Source of the DNA: Amorphophallus konjac
Lineage: Eukaryota; Streptophyta; Magnoliopsida; Alismatales; Araceae
Length of the DNA stretch: 64,000 nucleotides
Direction: 5' to 3'
Assembly: GCA_022559845.1 (NCBI GenBank)
Contig: CM040118.1
Location: 238,499,224-238,563,223, forward strand
Shown here one piece after another: positions 1-11,069 of the stretch. The stretch's first letter is position 1; every line of letters starts with the position of its first letter. The position numbers were made by a program, and so were the translations under genes. Under the pieces are notes generated by a model. The model was given only the letters and a program-made list of their open reading frames with translations, was not told the origin of the DNA and did not search any database.

Positions 1-188
1 AGCAATGATTTGCTTTGTGTGATTGCTTCCGCTAGATGCTTGGATAGACGTGCTTCATGTGTTTGCTCATAAGTTTAATTGAATTAGTTTTATTCTGTGA
101 TTGCGTCTAGCATCTGGTTTTTTATTTGGCCATTATTCATAGAAGGATACATTCACCCCCCTCTGTATCTGGGCCTAGCACCCTATCA
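1..188 (+). repeat. End of 5' LTR of the GAG-only copia element
   Basis: Direct repeat of 7774-7961. It ends in CCCTATCA two bases before the primer-binding site. The four mismatches by eye (G/A, T/C, G/A, T/C) are all transitions. The rest of this LTR lies upstream of the window. Confidence 0.92.
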
Positions 189-190
189 GT

Positions 191-202
191 TGGTATCAGA
201 GC
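191..202 (+). other. Primer-binding site, initiator tRNA-Met type
   Basis: TGGTATCAGAGC, the complement of the 3' end of plant initiator tRNA-Met, lies two bases after the LTR end. It primes minus-strand DNA synthesis in most plant copia elements. Confidence 0.92.
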
Positions 203-312
203 CGGTGTCTGCATACAAGGTCCAGCGACCTGCAGATTCGATCTTGCAGTCTTAGGTGCTAATTTACTTTTAGTGCATCAATATTCCTGTTGCATTAATC
301 TGTTGTGTTCTC

Positions 313-2829
313 ATGGCTCATCCACCGATCTTCAGTGGTACGCATTTTAATGCATGGTTCGCTAGTCTGAAGAATTATGTTAAATCTGTGAATCCAGACC
401 TGTGGAAGGTAATTTCACATAGTCCTCATGAACTACCAAAGAAAAAGTCCAAATGGACTGACAGTCAAAAATCACTGCATGAAGAAAATCAGATAGCTAT
501 AAATCTGATGAAGGTAGCTACTGATAGAGCCTTTCACTCATGCTTCGTTGATTGCAATTCTGCTAAAGACATTCTGAATACACTGAAGCGAACTCAGGAG
601 ATAGATGTGGACAACTGCATGATGGCCAACAGAAGAAATCAAAGTGGCAGCAATCAAGGCAATAATCAAACTGAAGAAGATGATGATGATGAGGTAAATC
701 TCTTCGAGAATTTTTCTCTAGAAGATTAGGAGAATGCATATGCTGAATTATTTGAATCTCATGAACAGTTAAGAAAATAATACAAAAAATTGAAGAAGAA
801 TAGTAGGTCAGACAGTTTCAATTCTCCATGTGAAAACTGTGTTGAACTAAAAAATGTTCATGATACTTGTATGTCTGATATTCAAATGCTAAAGAAACAA
901 ATTTCATTGCTGAAAATTGAGAATCAAGATCATGTAAAAGAAAACTCTGAACTTGAGAAGAAGCTTAGCCAAACTTGTCATGAGTCTGTTCAGAGTAAGG
1001 ATTTGCTGAAAGAAGTTGAATGTGTTAAATCTGATCTAAACAAGCTGAAAAGTGAGAATGATTCTCTCAAAAATTTCTCCAAATAAAATGAAGAAAGTTT
1101 AGAGAAAAAGGAGAACACATTGCTCATTGAAAAATTGAATGCCATAAAATCTGTAAACTTACAATTACAGAAAGATCTTAAAAAATAGTAAAAAGATATG
1201 AAGGAAATTGAAAATGGAAGGAAGTATGAAGTCAATTCAGAAGATCAGCTTCTAATAAATGAATTGGTTCAGAATGACAAACTTAAGGAAGAAAATGAGA
1301 AATTGAAAATGTTGAACTCCACTATGTCTGAGAGACTTCTAGCTTTGGAAAGAGGAAAAAGTATTTGTGTTGAAGATTCTGATAAACTGAGCAATTTGGA
1401 ACAGGAAGTTGAAAAATATAAAACTGCTAAAAATGTGTTAACTGAATGTGTGAATTGCAGTGAGCAAGAGATTGCCAGTTATGAGTTACAATTCACCTCT
1501 TTAGAAAAAGAAATCCAAGACTTAAAGAACTCTCTGTCAAAGTTTGTAAGTGGACAAGAAAATCTGGACATGTTGTTAGGAGTTAAGGTCAATACTCAAA
1601 GGGAAGGGTTAGGCTACAACAATGTCAATAAAAAGGCTTTCAAAAATAAGCTAATGACATCTTTTATCAAAGCATCAGATGTAGCCACCACCTCAGAAAA
1701 TAAACAACCAAATGTTCAGAAGAATCAGAAACAAACTGAAAAGTTGAAAAAGGTTGATGGATCCAAGCTGAAAACTGTTTTCATTAAAACTTCTGAATAG
1801 GAAAAGCCTTCTACTTCATCTCCAATTCAGTACAAGGCTAAGAAAATAGAAAAATAGGATAAAAATCAGAAAAGGACTGTAAATCAGAAAATAAATGAAA
1901 AGGGTTCATCAGTGTTTGCTGATCACAGTCCTCACACACACTCACATGCATCTAAAAAGAAAATGTCATGCCACTACTGTCATAGATTTGGACATTTAAT
2001 GCATGAGTGTGAATTAAACGAACTGGATGATTTGAATGCTGAAATGACGAATGCTAGGAAATATCATGATAGAAAACCTGCTGTTCATTCAAAGAAAAGA
2101 GAATGCTCTCATTGTGGTAGATTAGGCCACATCTTTACTCAATGTTGGTTTGCTACTGGAAAGAAAAAATCACTCTCACATCATGCTAAATCTTATGCTA
2201 ACCAACATGCTTTTAATATAAACAAAACTGCTTCTCTGAACCAGCATGTCAAATATTTTAATTGTAACTAGCTTGGGCACAAGGCCACTGAATGTTGGGT
2301 AAGCTCTTTTAGAAGGAAGTTCTCTTTCTGCTCCCATTGTGGGAAGCATGGCCATGCAGTCAAGGACCGCTGGCATGTCTAGGGTAGAAATAGAAATTTC
2401 AAAGAATTTGATAGGAACAAACTTGTTTTTAAAAGAATTCCTGTTTGCTCAAATTGCAAAAGACCAGGCCACCAAGTTGCTGCTTGCAGGGTAGCTGGTC
2501 ATGAAAAGAAAAAATTTCTTAATAATAACAGAAACCCTCATGCTCACTCTTATAATGCTCAAGCTCATGCTAGTATACATAAGAGGAACACGAAACCTGC
2601 TAGTTCATGCTACTATTGTGGGCTGTCTGGGCATTCAATGCATAACAGTTTTATCATGAACTCTGATGACTATTTGGCACAGAAAAAGATGCAGGCAGTC
2701 CCAAAAGGGGCTAATTACTATGCAAGACCCAAGACCACTTGGGTTCCTGCTAGTGAAAAATAGGAAGGTGCCTAGCAGATGTGCCTTGGATGGAATAAAG
2801 GGGTAATGATCCAAGGCACTCAAGAATGA
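313..2829 (+). pseudogene. Copia GAG-like protein with coiled coil and six zinc knuckles, broken by stops
   Basis: One reading frame runs from ATG 313 (MAHPPIFSGTHFNAW) to a TGA at about 2827-2829 without an indel, about 838 codons. The N-terminus (residues 1-110) resembles the UBN2/DUF4219 capsid domain of copia GAG (W at FNAW, DLWKVI, NSAKDI). An acidic stretch follows, then some 400 residues rich in Leu, Lys and Glu with heptad spacing, a likely coiled coil. The C-terminal third has six CCHC-type knuckles: CHYCHRFGHLMHEC near 1969, CSHCGRLGHIFTQC near 2104, then copies near 2259, 2332, 2449 and 2608, three of which have lost one ligand. Premature stops are TAG at 727, 1186, 1798, 1855, 2269, 2380, 2761 and 2773, and TAA at 778, 1084 and 1189; none is TGA. 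Expected role: capsid protein packaging RNA, with enzymes supplied by a relative. Confidence 0.82.
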
Positions 2830-4685
2830 AAAACCCCATTCTCACATTTTTCAGGTAATCTCTCTGTATTTCCCATTTTGAAATTCATTGCATATCTGAT
2901 TTGATGTATTCCTGCATATCTGCCATTTGTAGGTGTTTGACAATTGTTGAAATGCATAAATTATGAAAACAAAATGCATTCTGAATAATCTAAACTGCTT
3001 ATATATGTGGCTTGAAATTTGTCTATTACACAGTTCATTGAAAATCTGTCCATTGCATCTTGAAAAAATCTGATAAGCTGAAATTGATCCATGCATGCTG
3101 CTCATGTTAAAAAATCTGATAGGACAGTCTGATTGTGCACAAGTCACAATATCATTTGGTCTCATATGCTCAGTTTTCAGTGCAAACATTGCATGTTTTC
3201 AGGGGGAGTTAATTGCATGTCTTTGCATAGCATTCAGTGTTGAGTATTTGCATACATAAAGTGCATTGCATTTCCTTAGATTGAAAATGCCAAAAAGATT
3301 GTCTAAATGCATGTTGTCAGGAGGAGTCAATGTATTGCATGCAAGTGGTCAAGTGCATACGTCTCTGTCAGAATTCACTACATGTTATCCTTGGAAATCC
3401 TGAAACTTGCCAGACCTCCTGATATATTGCTTGTTGTGCATAACCTTTTCCTCATTGTTTTTAAGTGACAAATCTTGATCATATTCGGAAATCACTAAGC
3501 TTCAAAATGTCTCCTAACTATTGGTATCATTTGGCTTCAGATTTCTATCAGTCTTTCATGAAGATTTCAATGGGACTATCTTGATCATAAATCTGAAAAT
3601 TCTTGAACTAGAAATCTTCTATTATACATTTTTATGAATGACTGAAATAACTCATGTGGTTTAAGTTTAATGTATTCAATGAGTTTGGCTTTAAAATCTC
3701 TTAAAAATATCTGAAGCATAATTAATAAACCTTAACCATCTGTTTCATGCTGTGTCTTGTAAAATCTTCTAAAATCTGCATTATTGAATTCATGGCTTTA
3801 TTTGGTTAAGTACATGAAATTGTTATTATTTTGAAGTAAATGAATTTGTCTGAATTGTCTAAAGGGTAATTGTTGTCAGAGCAATGACTTTGGTCACTAA
3901 GAAACCATGTCCAAAGGACTGTGTCATGAGATGCCTTAGTTAACTCTGCATAAAATTCATTGAAAATCAGGCAGAGCAATGACATGCACACTGAGAAATA
4001 CAGCTCACTCATCAAGAAATGATTTGCAGTGTGTCATGATGTGTAAATGCTATCTCTATTCATATAAAGCATGACAGTTAGTCACACTAAGTGCTTAGGG
4101 ATATTGGCCTCTGATCAAGATATATCCTCTAGTTACAAGGTGTGCACTGAATTAGAGTGCTCGTAAAATTTGCAGCATGAAAAATTGTTGAACAAATCTC
4201 AATATCTGAATATTGATGCTAAAATCAAATTGCTACAACCCTAGACAAAATCATATGACTTCAAAATTGCTTGATTTCAATACTGATGCATGTAATTCCG
4301 AAAGAAGTCAATAAAGTTGATTGTGTAAGAGAAAGGAAGATTTATCAAGATAAATATGAGGGCTTGGTTCATTTTTATTAAACCATGGTGTTAGATATCA
4401 ATACAGAATTTTATTGAAAAACTCTGCATACATCATGTTTAAACCATGTTGATCAATAAAATTCATTCATAAGCCCGTATAATGGAAGACTTTGAATTAT
4501 TATGTTTTGGATTTATGAGATTGATATCTCTTTGAAAATCTGGCTGAACTTCTTATGTTTGGAGCATCCTTGAAAAATATGTTAATTGAAACTCCTCTGC
4601 TCATGTCCTTGGCTCATTGACCTGAACTTCTCCTTGTTTGCCCATGTGGTCTTCTTCTCATTCATTTCATAAGGTTCCATTTATT
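2830..4685 (+). other. Non-coding interior of the GAG-only element where pol would be expected
   Basis: AT-rich sequence with many short phrases such as AAAATCTGATAAG and CTGAAAATCTG. I find no frame with protease, integrase, RT or RNase H motifs on either strand. Short open frames, including one on the minus strand at 2851-3189, have no recognisable content. Two purine runs (near 3198 and 3319) resemble the polypurine tract further on. Confidence 0.6.
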
Positions 4686-5075
4686 GAGGGGGAGCCTCCT
4701 TGTCATATGCATCATGCTGCATAGAAGGAGAAGAATTGTGCCTTGCATTCATATTTCTGGTATCTGCATCTACATTCATACCCCTTCCCATGGTTTATTT
4801 TGATTATACCAAAGGGGGAGATTGTTTGCCAAAGAGGGAGAATATCATTCAATCAGTCCATGCAGGTTCTTTTTGATCATCTCTAACTCATGCTTTTGCT
4901 AACACTCTTAAAGGGGGAGAATCATGTTCTTGCAAGGGGGAGAAGGTGACTGAATTTTTATACATGCTTTAATTTCTCAAACTATTTTCTTTTTGATGAA
5001 GTCAAAGGGGGAGAATAGTTTGAGTCATCAGATTCACTCACTGTGTAGTGTTGCCATCATCAAAAAGGGGGAGAT
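4686..5075 (+). other. Multiple polypurine tracts, the last one next to the 3' LTR
   Basis: Seven close copies of AAAGGGGGAGA occur near 4686, 4811, 4831, 4910, 4933, 5004 and 5063. The last abuts the 3' LTR at 5076 and is the one expected to prime plus-strand synthesis. Arrays of extra polypurine tracts upstream of the 3' LTR are, to my knowledge, typical of sireviruses. Confidence 0.8.
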
Positions 5076-5294
5076 TGTTGTGCCCATGTGGTTTTGATGA
5101 TGGTTTTAATGATTAGTTTTTGACGTGAGTTAATCACAGTGAGTCATCCTGCTGTGTGAGTCATCATGCTGTTATTCAGTCTATCATGTTCAGTCATCTT
5201 GCTGCTCAGTTTTGTTTTACATCTTTGATGTTCAATCATGTTAACTGATGCATAAAGCATTCATTGCTACACTCTGCTTAGTTAGTATGAACAG

Positions 5295-5335
5295 TAGTGG
5301 GTCGACCCACTCTTGCTGATGCGTCGACTCATCAG
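5295..5335 (+). repeat. GTCGAC-centred palindromes in sirevirus U3
   Basis: GTGGGTCGACCCAC is a perfect palindrome, followed about 15 bases later by GCGTCGACTC. The solo LTR has a similar GGGTCGACCC near 50252, and the third sirevirus LTR has several GCGGTCGACCGC (17345-17530). Confidence 0.75.
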
Positions 5336-5363
5336 AACACTGATTGTCTGGTTTGTCTAACTT

Positions 5364-6170
5364 CAAGTCTACACATCATCAGTTGAACGTAAAGTGTGTA
5401 CGTTGCAGCGTCAACTCATTGGGCTACAGCGTCAACTCAGCAAGTATGCACATCGCCTTCAGGCCTTCAAGTCTATACACTCTATACTCATTCAAGTCTG
5501 TACACTGGTTTTCATGCATGTTAAACTCCAAGTCTATACAGCCTGCCTCTTCTACTCAGTGTACATACTTATTCATTTGCTGTTTCAAAGTCCATACAAT
5601 AGCTGTTGAACTGTGAAGCCTATACATTGTCTGATCATTCATCTTCTTGTCTATACAACGCTAAGTCAATACATTGAACTGTTCTCCAAAGTCTGCACAA
5701 TGGTCTTCACACCTGAAGTCTGTACATCCACAGTTAAACTTCAAGTCTGCACATTGCTCTTCGAATTCAAAGTCTGTACATTGGGTTTTCACATGAAGTA
5801 TGTACAGCCATTCACTGTTGAAGTCCATACACTGGTCGGTGGAATTTGAAGTCTGTACACTGACTCGTTTCATTTCCTCAGAGTCTTTACATCCACAGTG
5901 AAATCCAAAGTCTGCACATTGATCTTTGAATCCAAAGTCTATACAATGGTCATCACACTTGAAATCTATACATTCGATGTGCAGAGTTGATGTCTATACA
6001 TTTGCCTCCATGATTCTAAGTCTATACATTCGCTGCAGAGATCTCTGTCAAGTCTATAAATTGGTCCGTCTCTTGCAGTGTCTCATCTGGTCAAAGTCAA
6101 CACATCACTTGAAGGCTTCTGCATCAAGTGTATACATCGACTGTCTTGCTTTAGCTTAAGTCTGTACAGA
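5364..6170 (+). repeat. Array of about 27 copies of AAGTCTRTACAY
   Basis: The 12-base motif recurs in one orientation at irregular spacing of roughly 20-50 bases, with the linkers not conserved. It is therefore not a simple tandem repeat. It lies in U3, upstream of the putative TATA box, where enhancer elements are expected. The open frames crossing it (rich in Val-Tyr-Thr or Ser-Ile-His) are by-products of the motif. Confidence 0.85.
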
Positions 6171-6183
6171 GTCAGCGTCTCGT

Positions 6184-6600
6184 TGACCGTCTCTTGTTGT
6201 GTCCTCATGTTATTTCTGTGTTTGTGTCTTCGTGTTGTTTTTACGTCTTCGTGTTATTTTTTTGTTTGAGTCTTCATGTTATTTCTGTGTTTGTGTCTTC
6301 GTGTTATTTTTATGTCTTCGTGTTGCTTCTTTCTATTTTCGTCCAGGTTTCCTCTGATCCCGTGTTTTACTACCATTTTACTCCGTGTTATTTCCTTCTT
6401 TACCTCGTACTGTTCTCATCTGACTTCGTGTCGTTCTCTTTGTAGTGTTAGCTTTGTTACTGTGGTACCTCGTGTCGTTCTCTCTTTACCTCGTGCTGTT
6501 CTCATCTGACTTCGTGTCGTTCTCTTTGTAGTGTTAGCTTTGTTACTGTGGTACCTCGTGTCGTTCTCTCTTTATCTCGTGCTGTAGTCATCTTATGTAC
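6184..6600 (+). repeat. TC/TG-rich degenerate repeats, including an 86 bp tandem duplication
   Basis: GTGTCTTCGTGTTATTTTT-like phrases repeat at about 30 bases from 6200 to 6330. A unit starting TGTTCTCATCTGACTTCGTG at 6411 recurs at 6497, giving a period of 86. No coding content is evident. Confidence 0.75.
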
Positions 6601-6685
6601 CTCGTGTCGTTCTTAGTATAGTGCACCTTTTGTTGTTCCTACACACCTCGTGCAGCTTTAGCTTGAGTGTCAACCGACTTACTTC

Positions 6686-6688
<3 letters not shown>

Positions 6689-6720
<32 letters not shown>
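6689..6720 (+). repeat. (TA)16 microsatellite
   Basis: Uninterrupted TA dinucleotide repeat inside U3 of the 3' LTR. Confidence 0.97.
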
Positions 6721-6723
<3 letters not shown>

Positions 6724-6963
6724 CCCTGAGTATTAATGGTTTTAATCTCTTTGCAGGAGAAGAAGAAAAACAAAAAGAAGAAGGTGGTCCGAGGAAGAAT
6801 ATTCCCCAGTGACTGGGCGGCACGTGATCCGAGGCTGGAAGGGCAGACAGGATTGTGACACGTGTGCTGAAGCTGGGTGAGAGACTGACACGTGGCCACA
6901 AGTTCTGGGCGGGAAATGTGGAAGCCACACTCGCCCAGTGCTGCCCTCCTGCTGGCTGCTGCT

Positions 6964-6970
6964 TATAAAA
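6964..6970 (+). promoter_or_regulatory. Putative LTR TATA box
   Basis: TATAAAA follows a GC-rich stretch and precedes a purine-rich leader. The solo LTR has TATATATAT in the corresponding place (52040). Likely core promoter, so transcription should start some 30 bases downstream. Confidence 0.65.
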
Positions 6971-7961
6971 GGAAGCCTTCATCCAACAGATGAAGACTGA
7001 TCGAAGAAGAAGCCTGGAGAGTAGAAAGCCCTTCGATCCAGAAAAAGAAAAGAGGAAGAAAAAGAGAAGAAGAAGAAATAGAGGAAGAGTGAGCCACCGA
7101 GAAGAAGAAAAAGGGGTTGCAGAGAAAAAGGAGAGAATAGCGTGGGAGAAAAGGAGAGCAGAGGAGAAAGAAAGAGAGATAGAGAGAGAGAGAGTTCGTG
7201 GAGAAGAAGGAAGAAGCTACTGAAGATCTTTCCTCTGGCGTCTGGATTAAATCCTAGCCAGATTTTCTCCTTTGAGAGCTACATTCATGTTCTTTATTTA
7301 CAGCCTTCCGATCGCTGTGTATTTTTTGTTTCCTTTTTTTTTTTTTTGTTTCTTTGGTTAGCCTTGTTCTTCCGATTCTCAGTAGTGAGGTCGGGTTCCT
7401 CCTGGTGGGTCAGGAGAAGGGAGATCTGATCTCCGGTTGCAAGTAGCTGGGAGCTACTTGTGGGTTCCCTCCGGTTTGGAGGAAGGGAGGGTTGGTCCTC
7501 CGGTTCTGGGCTTGCGGGTTGCAAGTCCAGGGTTCCCTCCTGGTCTAGAGGAAGAGAGACCTCGGTCTCTGGTTTCCAAGTGGCTGGGAGTCACTTGGGG
7601 TGTCCCTCCGGTTGGGAGGAAGAGGGGAGTGTGTTCCCCTGGTCAAGCTGTGTGTCAGCACCTGTTGCAGACTGAGTCTGCTTGATTCTAGCATTGGCTA
7701 GTGAAGCCTCACTCCGATTGGGAATGAGGGGTGGATGTAGGTCTGGAGGATCGAACCACCTAAAAATCTTTTGAGCAATGGTTTGCTTTGTGTGATTGCT
7801 TCCGCTAGATGCTTGGATAGACGCGCTTCATGTGTTTGCTCATAAGTTTAATTGAATTAATTTTATTCTGTGATTGCGTCTAGCATCTGGTTTTTTATTT
7901 GGCCATTATTCATAGAAGGATACATTCACCCCCCTCTGTATCCGGGCCTAGCACCCTATCA

Positions 7962-10900
7962 ATCTTGACAATACTTTCATTCGCTCTCGGACCTGCTACT
8001 TGTATAACCTGAATCCGAATTCGAATCACTTCCATCTCCTGAAAAGATTGGAAATAGGTAATGAGCACACTTGTCCAGTAGGTATCTTCGCATCAACATG
8101 AATGCAATATTAAAGTAATTAACAATTTAGCACAAAAGAATAAGGTAAAAATCATGCGAATGTGATTAATCACGCGATTAAACCAAAGTAACAAGACGAT
8201 CAAGTAAGTTAGAATGAGTGCAAGTACGAACTAGCAAGAATGTAACAAGAACATGATATTGGCCTATCATTAACAAGAATGTATCGAGAATGTACTAGCA
8301 AGTCACATAATCATCACTCTTGTATTTTTTACTGATAAGCAAGTACTTCATGAATTTCTGTGGAATATCAAACAAGAAAGTCATGTCATGCTGTATTGTG
8401 GATTTTCACTTATTTACAGAGAAAGTACTCCCAACATAATGCGACGCCAGTAGCATCATACCCCATGATTTATAATAGTATGTTTCCGATAATCAACCGA
8501 GGGGACTAGCATAGAGCCCTTGAACACAATCAGTGCTCGATCGCATCTTCAAGTATAAATCAAGCTTTTTCCACGCATGTAACAATAAAGTATGGCCAAG
8601 AATGTAATAAGTTCAATAAGCTCATGATAACAATAAGTCAATGAATGAATGATTTAATAAGAATCATGAGAAATCAATAATGACTTAAGCTAGGTTATGC
8701 TTATGGAAATAAATCGGCAGCATAACGGTACATTCTTTATTTTCCATTCATTATTTTAGGTTTCTTGATCAATATGATAAGTTCTAGATCATTAATAGTT
8801 CATCTAGAAACCTTGGAATATCAACCCTTGGTCCACCTTGGGTTAAAAATACTCAAGCAGTGTGACGATCGTGTACTGGGTCGTTACATGATGTGATGCT
8901 CCAGTATTGGGCCGTTACATTAGTTTGAATCCAGAACCAAGAAATCGGACTCAGTTGAATGTGACGGTCATATATTGGGCCATTACTTATGCCTGACGGT
9001 CCAACATAGAGCCGTTACATTACTGAGAATCAAAAACATCGATTGTGTAGTCTAATCAATGGGCTTTAATGGTACAACCAACTCGGCGACCTAGTGAGAA
9101 TCCCAGGCTCGCGGAGAATTACGGAGGCCTTGAAACAAAATTTCCTAGTCCATTGGAAGGAATATCCAATAGAGAGGTCCTCATGTCCAAGAATAATGTT
9201 CCTATAGTGCAAAGTGAACTAATGGACAACATACCGGAATATGCGCCATATACTTAAAGAAATGACTCTATTGATAAAAAGAATGTGTGACGATGTGAAA
9301 CCATGAGAAAACACCGTCAATACAACATTTGGAGAATCATGATTTAAATACAAAACTATACAATTTTGGCACCTGAAATTAACATAACTTAAAATAACCT
9401 AAGACACATTAATTATGCAATTTGATCATGAATCAGTAACTAAACTTGAAGTCATGATAACAGGTCCAACTTAGCCATCTAAGCTTATTTATAAGTAAAC
9501 TTAACTGGTTATTATTCTGCCTTGGGCTGGCAGAACACAGGGGTCTGACAGTCTAAGATAGGCGCGTTACAGTGCTTATGACGATTTATCGAGGGGCCGT
9601 TACAGTGATGTAACGCTCCTTCAAGGGTGCGTAAGAGACAATAGAACAATAAAAGCACAACAGGGTGTGACGGTCTATCGTAAGGCCGTTAAATTCATGT
9701 GACGGTCTTACGTTGGTGCGTCAGAGAATCTGCTGGCAATAAACTAAGTAAAGGTTTATGAAAACATAACATGCATGGAAATCAAAACACTACCACTGTC
9801 CTAGTCATGATAACGAAGTGTAGGCCAACTATATGCATGGGTTTTGTGAATAGACAGGATAATATCTTTTAATTTCCATTTAGGGCTAAGAGATGCATGA
9901 ATGTATAGAACTATTAAATCATGAAATTCTTAGTCTATAATGCATGAAATCAAGCACAACCAGAGGGTTTTTATTCCTAACAAGTTGTTTTTGCCAATCA
10001 TGAGATAACCTACCTCTTCTAAATCCTTTAAACTTCGAATTTGATGCTAGGTGCTACCCTTAGTCCCTTGTACTTCTTGTGATAAATCAACAACTTCAAT
10101 CTGCTCTATTTCCTCAGTCTCTTGACCTAAGGATGTGAAATTTTGAGGGTAAGAATATGAAACTATTGGGAACAAAAGTTCTAAAGGATAGAACTCTAAT
10201 TACCTCGTTTAGACGTCCTAATCTCTAGATCTTCAGGGAACTTGCGTTCAGATTCCTGGGTTGCTAAGGTTGAATCAGCAACTTTGGAAGCTTCTATCTC
10301 CTTGGTTGCTTGATCTCCTAGCATGAAATTTGGAGAGCTATTAGTCTAATATATTATAAACAAAAGGTCGTAAGAAACTTACCCAAAATTATGACTCCTT
10401 ACCTTGATTCTTCACGAGCCAAAAGTAAGGGTCGCTCAGATCAGAACTAGGTCCTATTTATAGGGTTTTGAAGATTAGATCGATTCTAGAGTCCTTAATT
10501 TGTCAGAATCTAATCCCTAAGAGTCCCTAGTAATGTTATAAGCCTCCCTAAGTCGATCTCTTGTAGATAAGATCCCAAAGTTCTAATCTTTTTGCTCGTT
10601 CTTCCTTTCACGAAACTAACAGAGTGTAACGCATCCAGCCTGGTGCATTACAGGGCAGTGGCAGTTGCCCGATAGACCGTTACATTCAACGTGTATAGAG
10701 TTTCAATTTAATAAAACTCTTTTATTCGTTTATCCACATAATTATCTTATATAAATAATATTTATCCTTAAAATATGTGAATAAGCTAATTACCCTTCTA
10801 GAATATGGGCCAAACTTGATGGGCTTGGTCCATAAACCCTTTGGATTATCTTTAAATTGGCTAGGTTAATTATTTAACCTAATAGGGCCTTATAATGATA

Positions 10901-11002
10901 TATTGATCCAATATTCTATTTATTAATTTATTTATGCCTTTAAAAATTTTAGAAAATAATTAAATATTCCTAAAATAATTTATAAAAATTCTGGGGTTTA
11001 CA
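7962..11002 (-). repeat. Partial LTR of a Tekay-type Ty3/gypsy element, split by the copia insertion
   Basis: From 7975 onward it aligns with 53970-56959 (for example TCCATCTCCTGAAAAGATTG at 8033 and near 54030). It ends in CTGGGGTTTACA at 11002, matching TTTTGGGGCATTACA at 56959. It is clearly more diverged than the two LTRs at 53695 and 61618 are from each other. The first 270 or so bases of the LTR should lie upstream of the copia element. The sequence after 11002 is not the Tekay interior, so this is either a solo LTR or the 5' LTR of a minus-strand element lying to the left. It carries the same TGGGCCGTTAC repeats as the other copies. Confidence 0.85.
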
Positions 11003-11069
11003 TAGATCACAAAGGAGTCATCTAGTTCTCTCCCCTTAATGGAAAACATATGAAGCTGTATCACACAGT

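Larger units (their letters stand above)
1..7961 (+). mobile_element. GAG-only sirevirus-like Ty1/copia element (5' LTR truncated by window start)
   Basis: The last 188 bases of the 5' LTR (1-188) match 7774-7961 with four differences that I can see, all transitions. An initiator-Met primer-binding site follows at 191, a polypurine tract ends at 5075, and the 3' LTR runs 5076-7961 (TGTTG...CTATCA). The 4.9 kb interior has one GAG-like frame and no protease, integrase, reverse transcriptase or RNase H that I can find. This is the layout of non-autonomous GAG-only elements (called TR-GAG in plants). Repeated polypurine tracts and a coiled-coil GAG point to the sirevirus branch of copia. It lies inside a Tekay-type LTR (see 7962-11002). 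The target duplication cannot be tested because the left end is outside the window. Confidence 0.88.
5076..7961 (+). repeat. 3' LTR (2886 bp) of the GAG-only copia element
   Basis: It starts TGTTGTGCCC directly after the polypurine tract and ends CTATCA. In order: a U3 with about 27 copies of an AAGTCTATACAT-like motif (5364-6170), a TC-rich repeat zone, a (TA)16 tract, a TATA box at 6964, a purine-rich leader (about 6990-7230), and a U5 with a GTGGATGTAGG...CGAACCACCTAAA block near 7730. The same order is seen in the solo LTR at 49315-52911. Confidence 0.9.

Noticed and set aside
2851..3189. Minus-strand frame of 112 codons in the GAG-only element
   Set aside because: No recognisable motif, AT-rich, lies in non-coding filler; nothing supports translation.
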